Below, piece by piece: positions 54,905-63,629 of a stretch of DNA of 64,000 bases (its first letter is position 1; each line of letters starts with the position of its first letter). Under the pieces are notes generated by a model, which saw nothing but the letters and a program-made list of their open reading frames with translations, had not been told where the DNA came from and ran no database searches. The DNA comes from Emticicia sp. C21 (GTDB lineage: Bacteria; Bacteroidota; Bacteroidia; Cytophagales; Spirosomataceae): positions 1-64,000 of the forward strand of contig NZ_QVMT01000003.1 of the NCBI RefSeq assembly GCF_003418935.1, given 5' to 3'. The position numbers and the translations under genes are program-made.

Positions 54905-55984
54905 ATGACTTCCCGCAATTTAAATATTAAAACTGAACAACAAGGTGTTCGTTATATACAAGGTATAGTTCAAGATAACAATTCAATTTTTCAAAATATT
55001 AATAGAGAGAATGATCAGGGTAACGACTGTTACATTGAGTTTGTAGAAAATGGGTATGCTTTAAATTATGGAATATTTGCACAAATCAAAAGCGGAATGA
55101 GCTATAGGGATAATCAGGGTTATAAGATTCCTACAGATAAAGCACATCTCAAATACTGGAGTCAAGGATTAAATCTTAGTATTGGTATTGTGTATGACCC
55201 AGAATTACAGAAGGCATATTGGGTAGATATTACTGCTTATATAAAAGCTAACAATAATATTCTAAATCAAGAATATCACGCGATAAGAATCGATACAAAA
55301 AATGAATTCTCGCAAGATTTCTTTCCTGGTTTCATGAAGTATTGTATAGATTTTAGGGAAGAATTTAATAATTATGAAAATTATGGTAGAAGCTTAGATG
55401 CATTTGCAGATTTAGATAATCCTAATAATTGTTATGAGGGATTAAAATCTTTATATTCTAATCATAGAGATAAGCAATCAACTTGGTTTTATATTATTTC
55501 GACCTTTTCAAAGATAAAGCACGAAGGTATTCAAAGAAATATTATAGGTCTTCTAAGTAATTATACTTATCAACCGTATATATTTTATTCTAATTCTAAA
55601 CTTCTACCTTCTGAGGAAATTCGGGAGAAGATTTCAGAATTAATGACAAAGTATTTTAGGAAAGAAGAAGTTGAATTAACTTTAAAATATATGGAAAATG
55701 GTATAATTAAGGGTAGTTTTAGCTATTTAGTATTTCTTGTAATAAATTTTGTAAGTGATATTCATATTATTTTTAAAGACATATCTTTTAGCGTCGGAAT
55801 AGATGATGATAAAAGAAATTTTTGCTTTTGGTTATATATTCATTTAGCAAAATTTCATTCAATTGAAGAGACAATTAAAACAACAGAGTTATTTCTCTCA
55901 AAATTTCCAATTGGGTATAAAGATGAGGCTATGATAGGAGTTATAGAAAGTATTAAGATTGGACAGTTGTGGCCGGTTGGATAG
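54905..55984 (+). CDS. DUF4365-domain protein (PD-(D/E)XK nuclease-like)
   Basis: 359 residues. The first ~150 match DUF4365: an early Glu (KTEQQGVRYIQGIV), then ENDQGNDCYIEFVE with the candidate catalytic Asp, IFAQIKSGMSY with the Q-x-K active-site strand, and LNLSIGIVYDPELQKAYWVDI. This is the arrangement of restriction-endonuclease-like folds. The rest (150-359) is helical and unassigned, so the protein may be a two-domain defence or toxin factor. Very AT-rich in base and codon use compared with neighbours, and no partner gene. Its start is preceded by an AT tract. Confidence 0.65.
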   Translation: MTSRNLNIKTEQQGVRYIQGIVQDNNSIFQNINRENDQGNDCYIEFVENGYALNYGIFAQIKSGMSYRDNQGYKIPTDKAHLKYWSQGLNLSIGIVYDPELQKAYWVDITAYIKANNNILNQEYHAIRIDTKNEFSQDFFPGFMKYCIDFREEFNNYENYGRSLDAFADLDNPNNCYEGLKSLYSNHRDKQSTWFYIISTFSKIKHEGIQRNIIGLLSNYTYQPYIFYSNSKLLPSEEIREKISELMTKYFRKEEVELTLKYMENGIIKGSFSYLVFLVINFVSDIHIIFKDISFSVGIDDDKRNFCFWLYIHLAKFHSIEETIKTTELFLSKFPIGYKDEAMIGVIESIKIGQLWPVG

Positions 55985-56069
55985 ACTATCTTTATCACCT
56001 CAATACTTTAATAATCGTGCAAAAAACTCAAAACTTAATAAGGATTTTTGCAAATAAACTTTTAATGCT

Positions 56070-56303
56070 ATGGAAGAGAAAGATTTTATTGGTTACCATG
56101 AGTGGGGTATTCGTGTATCAAGATTGATGGAACTCATAGCAATGACAAACCGTACTATTCAAGTGCACAGAGAAGAAGGAGATTCAGAACTTTATATAAA
56201 GCAATATGAAGAAGTACTTGAAAGACATACAGATGAATTACAGGAATTAATGAAAGTAATGGGCTTAGCAGTTCAATTAACCCCATTATCTAATGTAGCT
56301 TAA
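56070..56303 (+). CDS. Small hypothetical helical protein
   Basis: 77 residues: MEEKDFIGYHEWGIRVSRLM then a helical heptad-like stretch (YIKQYEEVLERHTDELQELM). Cytoplasmic, acidic. No family recognised. It sits 85 bases after the DUF4365 gene on the same strand and ends just before a tRNA on the opposite strand. Could be a partner of the DUF4365 protein, but nothing shows that. Confidence 0.45.
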   Translation: MEEKDFIGYHEWGIRVSRLMELIAMTNRTIQVHREEGDSELYIKQYEEVLERHTDELQELMKVMGLAVQLTPLSNVA

Positions 56304-56306
56304 AAC

Positions 56307-56381
56307 TGGTGTTCCCGAAGGGATTCGAACCCCCATCATCAGAACCGGAATCTGACATTCTATCCATTGAACTACGGGAAC
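56307..56381 (-). tRNA. tRNA-Arg (anticodon CCG), CCA end encoded
   Basis: On the minus strand a complete cloverleaf: acceptor GTTCCCG / CGGGAAC, D arm TTCAATGGATAGAA, anticodon stem CAGA / TCTG around TTCCGGT (anticodon CCG, reads CGG), T arm GGGGGTTCGAATCCC, discriminator A (56310) and encoded CCA (56309-56307). 72 bases plus CCA. Confidence 0.93.
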
Positions 56382-56439
56382 AGGATACTATTAAATTTTT
56401 AGAACCGCAAAACTACGAAAATCTTTTTTCAAATACTAT

Positions 56440-57018
56440 TTACGGATTTAAATGATAACAACGGCGGCAACGGGCTTCGTATCTTTCAGATTCTCCCAGA
56501 AGCACTTGCGGCCCGTCAGCAGTTTTACGGTAGGAATAATGAGCAATATCGCCACAGACTACGCAAATGGCATGTACTTTTGTTACATATTCGGCTATAG
56601 ACATCAGATTAGGCATTGGTCCGAACGGCACACCTCTTGAATCCATATCTAAGCCTGCCACAATGACTCTTTTTCCCTGTTCAGCCAGTCTATTCACTAC
56701 CTCAACAATTCCCTGATCAAAGAATTGAGCTTCATCAACACCCACCACATCACAATCACTACACATCAGCAAAATTTCTTCTGAGGTATTCACAGGCGTA
56801 GAACGGATAGCCGTCTGGTTATGCGAAACTATATCAGCTTCGTGGTAGCGGACATCAATGGCAGGTTTAAATATCTCAACTTTTTGCTGCGCAATTTTTG
56901 CCCGGTTCAGCCGCCGAATCAGTTCTTCTGTCTTCCCTGAAAACATAGAGCCGCAAATTACTTCAACCCAGCCTGTCTTATGTCCTTGTCCTCTACCTCT
57001 TTTTGGTTCAATAAACAT
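56440..57018 (-). CDS. tdk: Thymidine kinase
   Basis: 192 residues. P-loop [26 protein letters not shown] (Walker B with catalytic Glu), AGLDMDSRG, and the zinc site CVVCG...CRRC near the C-terminus; all as in bacterial type II thymidine kinases. Phosphorylates thymidine in the nucleotide salvage pathway. Transcribed alone, away from the tRNA gene's 5' end. Confidence 0.95.
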   Translation of the reverse strand: MFIEPKRGRGQGHKTGWVEVICGSMFSGKTEELIRRLNRAKIAQQKVEIFKPAIDVRYHEADIVSHNQTAIRSTPVNTSEEILLMCSDCDVVGVDEAQFFDQGIVEVVNRLAEQGKRVIVAGLDMDSRGVPFGPMPNLMSIAEYVTKVHAICVVCGDIAHYSYRKTADGPQVLLGESERYEARCRRCYHLNP

Positions 57019-57173
57019 TATTTTCCTAATTTTTTCGTTCTAAGTAAAACTGGCAAAAAAGTTGTAGTAAATTTACAGTTAGTTAGCAGAAATGATGTTC
57101 CACATGACGTACTAACCTTAGCTTCCAGTCATAAATTATAGCTATTTAACTTACAAAACAAATAAATTTAAGA

Positions 57174-58442
57174 ATGTCGAACAAATTGAATTTGTCGGCC
57201 GTTGAACGGTACAGTAAGGCTTATGCAGCCCGTGTGTGTGATGAGTTTTTTGCCCAGAACAATACTATCTCTGGTAAACAAATACTTTCTTTATGTAATG
57301 TACAGCAGGTTAACCTGTTGACTATAAGGGCTTTGTTTGAAAAGTGGCAAGGAGATACGCAGCGTTTACGCAGCCCATATTTTGACTTTACTGCGCCTGA
57401 AGTACAACAAGCATTAAAGAACTTTATGAATATAGTTTCACAATTTATTTCGGTGAAACGCGAACAATTTGAACCTCTGTTGGTAGATTCTGTGGGTGAA
57501 ACCCTGGTATTAATTCTTGAACCGCAGACTTTTTATAAGGAATTAATGCGCGACCTGCCGAATTTCAGATTTACACAGGAAAATGCCGCCCCTCTCGCTA
57601 AATATATACAAATTAATAAGCAGGTGCTACCGGGTTTGGTTGAAAAGCTGAATGGCAAAGAGTTTGTATTTGCCAATCAGGCCATGGCCTGGATTGATGA
57701 AATGCCGATTACTGCCGAGACTCCCGATAAATATCTGTCACTTTTTGCGCAAAAAGTAGCAATTCCTGAGGAATTGGTGCCTACTAAAGCTGTTTCAGTT
57801 TCTGAAGTTATCAGCAGCCCGGCTTCATCTTCTTTCTTTGATTTAGAATTGAATAAACCTGTGGTAGAAGAAAGACCTTATACACCTCCTCCGGTAGTAA
57901 TTCCACCACCGGTGGTAATTCCTGAGCCTAAAATACAAGAATATAATGCTTATGTGGAAACTCCGCAGTATATAGAACCACCCAGGCCGGAACCGGTAAA
58001 AGAAATAGTAGTTGAAAGACCTGTGCCTGTATTTGAGCAAAAACTCAATTTGGTGGCATCTAAAGTAAATGAATCGGCTTATGATAAATCGCCATCAAAA
58101 GAGCTGGAAGAAATGCGGTTGAATGAGAGATTGGCCAGTGAACAAAAAAGTCTGAACGACCAGACTAAAGCGAACAGAACGATTCTTGATCACCATCAGA
58201 ATAACCGCATTGAGGGCATTAATAGTGCAATCTCATTGAATCAACGATTCTTATTTACTAATAATCTTTTTGGAGGGAACATACAGGCATTTTCGAATGC
58301 ATTGGATGAAATTGAATTGTGCAAAGATTTCAGTGAAGCTAAAGAATTGATTCTGAAAAAATATGTTCCTCGCTACTTATGGGATATCACAGGTGCAGAG
58401 GCCGAAGAATTTATAGAAATTGTAAAGCGCAGATTTAATTGA
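57174..58442 (+). CDS. Hypothetical protein with Pro-rich linker
   Basis: 422 residues, cytoplasmic. N-terminal helical region (about 1-190), Pro/Glu/Val-rich low-complexity linker (about 230-290, PPPVVIPPPVVIPEP), then a charged helical region and a C-terminal unit (about 345-422, GINSAISLNQRFLFTNNLFGG). The last part resembles a helical domain conserved in Bacteroidota proteins next to cell-division or organisation genes, but I cannot name it. No membrane or export signal. 58 bases before the PorV-like gene. Confidence 0.55.
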   Translation: MSNKLNLSAVERYSKAYAARVCDEFFAQNNTISGKQILSLCNVQQVNLLTIRALFEKWQGDTQRLRSPYFDFTAPEVQQALKNFMNIVSQFISVKREQFEPLLVDSVGETLVLILEPQTFYKELMRDLPNFRFTQENAAPLAKYIQINKQVLPGLVEKLNGKEFVFANQAMAWIDEMPITAETPDKYLSLFAQKVAIPEELVPTKAVSVSEVISSPASSSFFDLELNKPVVEERPYTPPPVVIPPPVVIPEPKIQEYNAYVETPQYIEPPRPEPVKEIVVERPVPVFEQKLNLVASKVNESAYDKSPSKELEEMRLNERLASEQKSLNDQTKANRTILDHHQNNRIEGINSAISLNQRFLFTNNLFGGNIQAFSNALDEIELCKDFSEAKELILKKYVPRYLWDITGAEAEEFIEIVKRRFN

Positions 58443-58501
58443 TTATTTGATTTGCCTTTTTCTGAGTAACCCCGTATTTTGCTTCAAAATCAAACGCTAC
58501 C

Positions 58502-59371
58502 TTGGCTAAGAAAGAAGTAAAATATGGGGTTAAGTTTTTTCAGGGCAAAAGACTGAATCTTCTTTGCTTCTTTTGTCTTCTTTCTATTCATCAGGTAAAT
58601 GCTTCGGGTGAACCTTTTCCCATAGGAGCCAGAAGCTGGGGCATTGGCAATGCAAATGCAGCCATTGCCGACAAACAATCCATTTTTAATAATCCTGCCG
58701 GATTGGGATTTCTGACGGATAATTATATTACCACATCTTATCATAATCGCTACACTGTTGCCGGATTGAATACTTTTTCTTTAGGTGGAAACTATACTAC
58801 TCAATTTGTCAATATAGGGTTAACCGTAGAGCGTTTTGGTGATAAATTGTATCATGAAGAGAAACTGGGAATGACCTTAGCCAAAAGTACCAACAGAGTT
58901 TCTTTGGGTATAAAAGTATCTTACCTGCAAGCGGCGGTTGAGGGTTTGGCTGTTAAGCAAACAATCCTGACAGAATTTGGGGTAATGGCCAAACTGAGTT
59001 CGACTCTGCAACTGGGTTTTTGCGGGTATAACCTTACCGGTGCCAGGCTTTTTGTTTCGCAACGCGTACCTACTGTGCTTCGTTTGGGCTTGGCTTATCA
59101 ACCCACTAAACAGTTATCATTGGTTGGGGAGGCTGAAAAAGACATAGTTCTGCCCATCTTATATAAAGTCGGACTAGAATATCAGATAGTCAAAAATTTT
59201 TATCTTCGTACAGGTATTACTTCTAAGGTTAGTAATGTCCATTTTGGCATTGGTTTTCAGGCAAAACAATTTATCTTTGATTATGCCGCCAGTAGCCATT
59301 CAATACTGGGTTTTTCGCATCATCTGACATTAGCCTATCAATTAGGTAAAGTACCAAAGAAATCGTTATGA
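58502..59371 (+). CDS. PorV/PorQ-like outer-membrane beta-barrel protein
   Basis: 289 residues starting at TTG 58502; no ATG exists in frame before the mature protein. Signal-like stretch RLNLLCFFCLLSIHQVNASG, then the motif FPIGARSWGIGNANAAIADKQSIFNNPAGLG shared by PorV/PorQ and FadL-like barrels, then alternating strands. In type IX secretion PorV carries cargo to the sortase complex. Without a second family feature, the exact PorV/PorQ/PorP branch is uncertain. TATTTTGC at 58475 could be a promoter just upstream. Overlaps the dehydrogenase gene by 4 bases. Confidence 0.65.
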   Translation: MAKKEVKYGVKFFQGKRLNLLCFFCLLSIHQVNASGEPFPIGARSWGIGNANAAIADKQSIFNNPAGLGFLTDNYITTSYHNRYTVAGLNTFSLGGNYTTQFVNIGLTVERFGDKLYHEEKLGMTLAKSTNRVSLGIKVSYLQAAVEGLAVKQTILTEFGVMAKLSSTLQLGFCGYNLTGARLFVSQRVPTVLRLGLAYQPTKQLSLVGEAEKDIVLPILYKVGLEYQIVKNFYLRTGITSKVSNVHFGIGFQAKQFIFDYAASSHSILGFSHHLTLAYQLGKVPKKSL

Positions 59372-60351
59372 AAATCGCATTTTTCAGTACAAAACCCTAT
59401 GACCGGGAGTTTTTTGAAAAATATAATGAAGCAAATCAGATTAGCTTCTATGAAGTAGCTTTAAACGAACAATCCATTCGTCTGGCAGAAGGTGCTGAGG
59501 CAGTCTGCGTATTTGTGAATGACAAAATCAATGCTTCAATTATTGAGGCATTACAAAAAGCAGGTGTTCAGTTAATTGCGCTCAGATGTGCAGGTTTTAA
59601 TAATGTAGATTTAGGAGCTGCCAGAAATGCCAGTATCAAAGTAGTTCGGGTACCTGCTTATTCGCCTTATGCTGTGGCAGAGCATGCTTTGGCCTTGATT
59701 ATGACCTTGAACCGTAAAACACATAAGGCCTATAACCGAGTGCGTGAGGGTAATTTTTCTTTAGAAAAATTGACAGGCTTTGATTTATATCATAAAACTG
59801 TTGGCATAATAGGTACAGGTAAAATAGGAGGAATATTTGCTAAAATCATGTTGGGTTTGGGTTGTAAAGTGCTGGCTTACGATATGTTTCCTGATGAGCA
59901 TTTAACAGCTGCAGGAGTAAATTATGTGGACTTTGAAGAGTTGCTCATTCATTCCGATATAGTTTCTTTACATTGCCCATTGACAGAAGCTACCCGACAT
60001 CTGATTAATGCAGAGGCACTGGCACAGATGAAACTAGGAGTGATGTTGATAAATACGAGTAGGGGAGCCCTGATTGATACCCAAGCTGTAGTGGAGGCGC
60101 TAAAGAATAAAACATTGGGTTATCTGGGCATTGATGTATACGAACAGGAGGAAAATATATTCTTCAACGATTTGTCGGGACAGATTCTCCAGGATGATAC
60201 GCTGGCTAGACTGATGACTTTCCCGAATGTATTAATAACCTCTCACCAGGGCTTCCTGACTGAGGAGGCATTGACGCAAATAGCCATTACCACCTTGCAG
60301 AATGTCAGCGATTTTGAACATAAAATTGCCCTGATAAATGAAGTAAAGTAG
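59368..60351 (+). CDS. 2-hydroxyacid dehydrogenase, D-lactate dehydrogenase type
   Basis: 327 residues. NAD-binding motif GIIGTGKIGG at ~145-154, substrate Arg in LIALRCAGFNNVD, DIVSLHCPLT, TSRGALID and the catalytic Glu and His (DVYEQEE, ITSHQGF). Closest in pattern to fermentative LdhA. Interconverts pyruvate and D-lactate with NADH. Coupled by an ATGA overlap to the PorV-like gene, an odd pairing of a cytoplasmic enzyme with an outer-membrane protein. Confidence 0.88.
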   Translation: MKIAFFSTKPYDREFFEKYNEANQISFYEVALNEQSIRLAEGAEAVCVFVNDKINASIIEALQKAGVQLIALRCAGFNNVDLGAARNASIKVVRVPAYSPYAVAEHALALIMTLNRKTHKAYNRVREGNFSLEKLTGFDLYHKTVGIIGTGKIGGIFAKIMLGLGCKVLAYDMFPDEHLTAAGVNYVDFEELLIHSDIVSLHCPLTEATRHLINAEALAQMKLGVMLINTSRGALIDTQAVVEALKNKTLGYLGIDVYEQEENIFFNDLSGQILQDDTLARLMTFPNVLITSHQGFLTEEALTQIAITTLQNVSDFEHKIALINEVK

Positions 60352-60407
60352 TCGGGAACTTTTCACATGAACTTATTATTTTTATAGATAAACTCAACAC
60401 TATAGAC

Positions 60408-61079
60408 ATGATACAAGCGCAAACACTACAATTTTTAGAAGATTTAAAGGCTAATAATAATAAGCCCTGGTTTGATGCCAATCGCAAAACTTATGAAGCT
60501 GCCAAGGCAAACTTTGGTGAGGTTGTGGGGCAACTTATTATAGGCCTTGGTAAATTTGATGTGGGCATTGCAGAGACCAATCTACAGGTAAAAGATTGTA
60601 TCTTCCGTATCAATCGTGATGTACGTTTTTCCAAAGATAAATCGCCTTACAAAACTAATTTCGGTGCATGGTTCAATGGAGGAGGGAAAAAAGCACACGG
60701 AGCTGGCTACTATTTTCATATTGATGCCAATGAGTGCTTCCTGGCAGGTGGAGTCTGGATGCCGGAAACAAACGATTTAAAGAAAATCCGTGATGAAGTT
60801 GATTATAACTACGAAGAAGTAAAAGGCATTATTGATGCCGAGAGTTTCAGAAAACAATTTCCTAATGGGCTTGACAGAGAAGCAGCTACTGTTCGTCCGC
60901 CCAAAGGATATGATGAAAGTAATCCTGCCATTGAACTCTTAAAACTCAAGAGTTTTACTGTCTCTAATGCCTTTAATGCATCAGAATCACTCAAAAAAGA
61001 TTTTGACGCTACCATCCTGGCGGGCTTCGAAGCCATGCATCCATTTGTTGAATTTTTGAACAGGGCAATCAAAGGATAA
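60408..61079 (+). CDS. DUF2461 family protein
   Basis: 223 residues with the family core: FLEDLKANNNKPWFDANRK, RDVRFSKDKSPYKTNFGAWF, GAGYYFHID and FLAGGVWMP. Function unknown; widely conserved cytoplasmic protein. 56 bases after the dehydrogenase. Its stop directly precedes a type A repeat. Confidence 0.88.
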   Translation: MIQAQTLQFLEDLKANNNKPWFDANRKTYEAAKANFGEVVGQLIIGLGKFDVGIAETNLQVKDCIFRINRDVRFSKDKSPYKTNFGAWFNGGGKKAHGAGYYFHIDANECFLAGGVWMPETNDLKKIRDEVDYNYEEVKGIIDAESFRKQFPNGLDREAATVRPPKGYDESNPAIELLKLKSFTVSNAFNASESLKKDFDATILAGFEAMHPFVEFLNRAIKG

Positions 61080-61080
61080 T

Positions 61081-61325
61081 TTAGTGAATGAGTGAGTTAG
61101 TGATTGTGTGATTAATCTTGAACTTTGATTTACTTGATTTATGTGATTGCACTGAAATAACTACCTATATTTTCATAAGGATAACTGATTTAACCATTCT
61201 TTATTAAATCAGATTAATCACATAAATCAGGTAAATCAAAGTTCAGACAGCTATTCACTAATTCGCAATTCGCCATTCACGATTAAAAATTAATCACTAA
61301 ATCGCTCATTCACTAAATCACTCAA
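61081..61325. repeat. Nested inverted repeats: type A (copy 4) enclosing type B
   Basis: Outer arms 61081-61115 and 61290-61325 are the 8-bp-unit tracts; inner arms 61119-61148 and 61216-61246 are type B, 30 bases with one mismatch (TGAACTTTGATTTACTTGAT against its complement). Between the inner right arm and outer right arm is CTATTCACTAATTCGCAATT, a variant of the unit also seen in copy 2. This fills the whole 294-base gap. Confidence 0.85.
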
Positions 61326-61382
61326 TAGCTTTGAACTAATTCGTAAATATATATGTATATACATTAAATGTAAATGTATAAA

Positions 61383-62099
61383 ATGAGAACAATATATTAT
61401 AAAGCTGATGAAAGAGGACATGCCAATCATGGTTGGTTAGATGCCTGGCATTCTTTCAGTTTTGCAGGATTTCAGAATCCAGAAAAAATACACTTTGGTG
61501 CTTTACGGGTATTAAACGATGATATGATCATCGGTGGCAGAGGTTTTGGAATGCACCCGCACGATAATATGGAAATTGTTACCATTCCACTTTCAGGTGA
61601 TTTAGAGCATGCTGATAGTATGGGTAATAAGGGGGCTATCGGTAAAGGCGAAGTACAGGTGATGTCGGCTGGTACAGGAATTTATCACTCTGAACGAAAT
61701 AAGAATATCGACAGAGCACTCAGGCTTTTACAAATCTGGGTATTTCCGAAGTTGAAAGACATTCAGCCACGTTACGACCAGAAGGCTTTTTCTATTAAAG
61801 GTAGAAAAAATCAATTGCAGACAATAGTTTCACCACTTGGTTCGAAAGATGGGGGCATGGGTATGAATCAAGATGCGTGGTTCTCTCTGACTGACCTTGA
61901 CCAGAATAAGGAACTGACCTATACACCTAAATTGAGTACAAATGGTGTGTATGCCTTTGTGATTGAGGGAGAAGCGGAAATAAACGGACAACTGTTAGGA
62001 CGCAGAGATGCTTTAGGTATCAGCGAAACCGATGAAATTTTAATTAAAGCCAATACAGACTCGGAAATTCTCCTGATAGATGTTCCGATGTCGTTTTAA
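61383..62099 (+). CDS. Pirin family protein (YhaK-like)
   Basis: 238 residues from ATG 61383 (MRTIYYKADERGHANHGWL); ATG 61374 would add three. Bicupin with the iron-type ligands in GFGMHPHDNMEIVTI (two His, Glu later) and SAGTGIYHSERN. Pirins are metal-binding cupins; some are quercetinases, others are redox regulators. First of three collinear genes (pirin, FMN reductase, pirin), 26 bases before the next. Confidence 0.85.
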   Translation: MRTIYYKADERGHANHGWLDAWHSFSFAGFQNPEKIHFGALRVLNDDMIIGGRGFGMHPHDNMEIVTIPLSGDLEHADSMGNKGAIGKGEVQVMSAGTGIYHSERNKNIDRALRLLQIWVFPKLKDIQPRYDQKAFSIKGRKNQLQTIVSPLGSKDGGMGMNQDAWFSLTDLDQNKELTYTPKLSTNGVYAFVIEGEAEINGQLLGRRDALGISETDEILIKANTDSEILLIDVPMSF

Positions 62100-62125
62100 G
62101 CTAAATATCTTAAACCAGAGAAAAT

Positions 62126-62701
62126 ATGAAAATTGAAATCATTTCAGGAAGCCCAAGGCAAGAAAGCGTTACGGCGAGAGTGGCCACTTATTTACAAAAA
62201 CACCTGAGCGAGATCACGGATGCCGAGGTAGGCATTATTGATGTAAGAGATTATGAATTACCTTTTGTTCAAAAAGTCTGGACTTCGGTAGACGCGGTTC
62301 CTTCAGAATGGAAATACTTGGGTGAACGTATGTTTTCGGCAGATGCGTTTATTCTGGTAACACCCGAATACAATGGTAGCTATTCGCCTGCAATGAAGAA
62401 TTTATTAGACCATTTTCCGAAACAATTACATAAACCTTTTGGTATCGTAACAGCTTCGACAGGAATAATGGGTGGTATGAGAGCCAGCCAACAAGTAATA
62501 AGCCTGGTTGCTGCTTTGTTTGGTATTGCTTCTCCGCACATGCTGATTGTGCCCACTGTAGACAAGAAATTTGATGCCGAAGGGAATTTAACAGATCCGA
62601 CATTCTTTAAAGCGATTGAGATGTTTACCAACGAATATATCTGGTTAGTAAATAAAATAGTAGCCAGAAAAGAAGAACCAGTATTACAACCACATGCCTA
62701 G
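62126..62701 (+). CDS. NAD(P)H-dependent FMN reductase family protein
   Basis: 191 residues, flavodoxin-like: ISGSPRQESVTARVA binds the FMN phosphate and TPEYNGSYSPAMKNLLDH is the family hallmark. Reduces FMN, quinones or chromate with NAD(P)H. Flanked by two pirins, with which it is likely co-transcribed (26 and 30 bases). Confidence 0.88.
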   Translation: MKIEIISGSPRQESVTARVATYLQKHLSEITDAEVGIIDVRDYELPFVQKVWTSVDAVPSEWKYLGERMFSADAFILVTPEYNGSYSPAMKNLLDHFPKQLHKPFGIVTASTGIMGGMRASQQVISLVAALFGIASPHMLIVPTVDKKFDAEGNLTDPTFFKAIEMFTNEYIWLVNKIVARKEEPVLQPHA

Positions 62702-62731
62702 TGTTTAAGGAAACACACTATCTCTGAAATA

Positions 62732-63586
62732 ATGAAAGCTCGTACTATTCAGAACATTAGTTTTGCAAATGAGGTCCAGATGGGGCCCATGCGAGTAAAA
62801 CAACCTTTACCTGCCACCAATATCAGACAGGTGAGTCCTTTTATATTGTTACACCATGCAGGGCCAACTTATCATAACCCTGATGCCAGTAAGCCACGTT
62901 TAAGCCCTCACCCACATAGAGGATTCGAACCTGTTACCTTTTTGTTTCAGGGAAAAATCCATCATAAAGATTCTTTAGGAAATGAAGGATTTTTGAATGC
63001 CGGAGATGTTCAATGGATGACTTCCGGCAAAGGCATTATCCACTCAGAAGGGCCATCGGCAGAATTTATGCGCGAAGGTGGTAATTTTGAGTTGATACAA
63101 TTGTGGGTAAATCTGCCTCGTGCACATAAAATGACTGAACCAAAGTATCAACACCTGACTAAAGATACCATGCCTGTAATCAAGGAAGAGGGAATAGAAA
63201 TGCAGTTAGTTGCAGGGAATTATAAAGGTCAGGCAGGCGCGGCTTCTACTTTTTCACCCATATTAGCAATGATGGTAAATTTTGAAGCAGGAGCCAAGAC
63301 TTTCTTTGAGTTACAAGGGTCTTATAATGCCTTAGTGTATGTACTTGATGGAGAAATAAAAACCAACGAAACTATTATAGAAAAATTGAATATGGTCACA
63401 TTCGACCATGAGGGAGAGGGGATAGATTTTGAGGCCATTACCAAAGGCAAACTATTGTTTCTGGCAGGCGAACCTATTCAGGAGCCACTTTCTACCTATG
63501 GGCCTTTTGTAATGAATTATCCTGCTGAATTGAAGCAGGCCATAGAAGATTATGAATTAGGATTGATGGGAGTGCTGGAAGATTGA
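62732..63586 (+). CDS. Pirin family protein
   Basis: 284 residues, the classic longer pirin: SPFILLHHAGP, SPHPHRGFEPVTFLFQG (metal His), SGKGIIHSEGP (metal His/Glu). Conserved second cupin ends with GEPIQEPLSTYGPFVMN. Third gene of the pirin-reductase-pirin set; the two pirins are of different subtypes, not recent duplicates. Confidence 0.88.
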   Translation: MKARTIQNISFANEVQMGPMRVKQPLPATNIRQVSPFILLHHAGPTYHNPDASKPRLSPHPHRGFEPVTFLFQGKIHHKDSLGNEGFLNAGDVQWMTSGKGIIHSEGPSAEFMREGGNFELIQLWVNLPRAHKMTEPKYQHLTKDTMPVIKEEGIEMQLVAGNYKGQAGAASTFSPILAMMVNFEAGAKTFFELQGSYNALVYVLDGEIKTNETIIEKLNMVTFDHEGEGIDFEAITKGKLLFLAGEPIQEPLSTYGPFVMNYPAELKQAIEDYELGLMGVLED

Positions 63587-63599
63587 TTGAAAGCGAAAA

Positions 63600-63628
63600 G
63601 GGTGGTATATTTTATACCACCCCTTATT
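63600..63628. terminator. Terminator between pirin and convergent SDR genes
   Basis: GGGTGGTATA / TATACCACCC, perfect 10-bp stem with a TTT loop, followed by CCTTATTTTT. Likely ends both convergent transcripts. Confidence 0.8.
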
Positions 63629-63629
63629 T

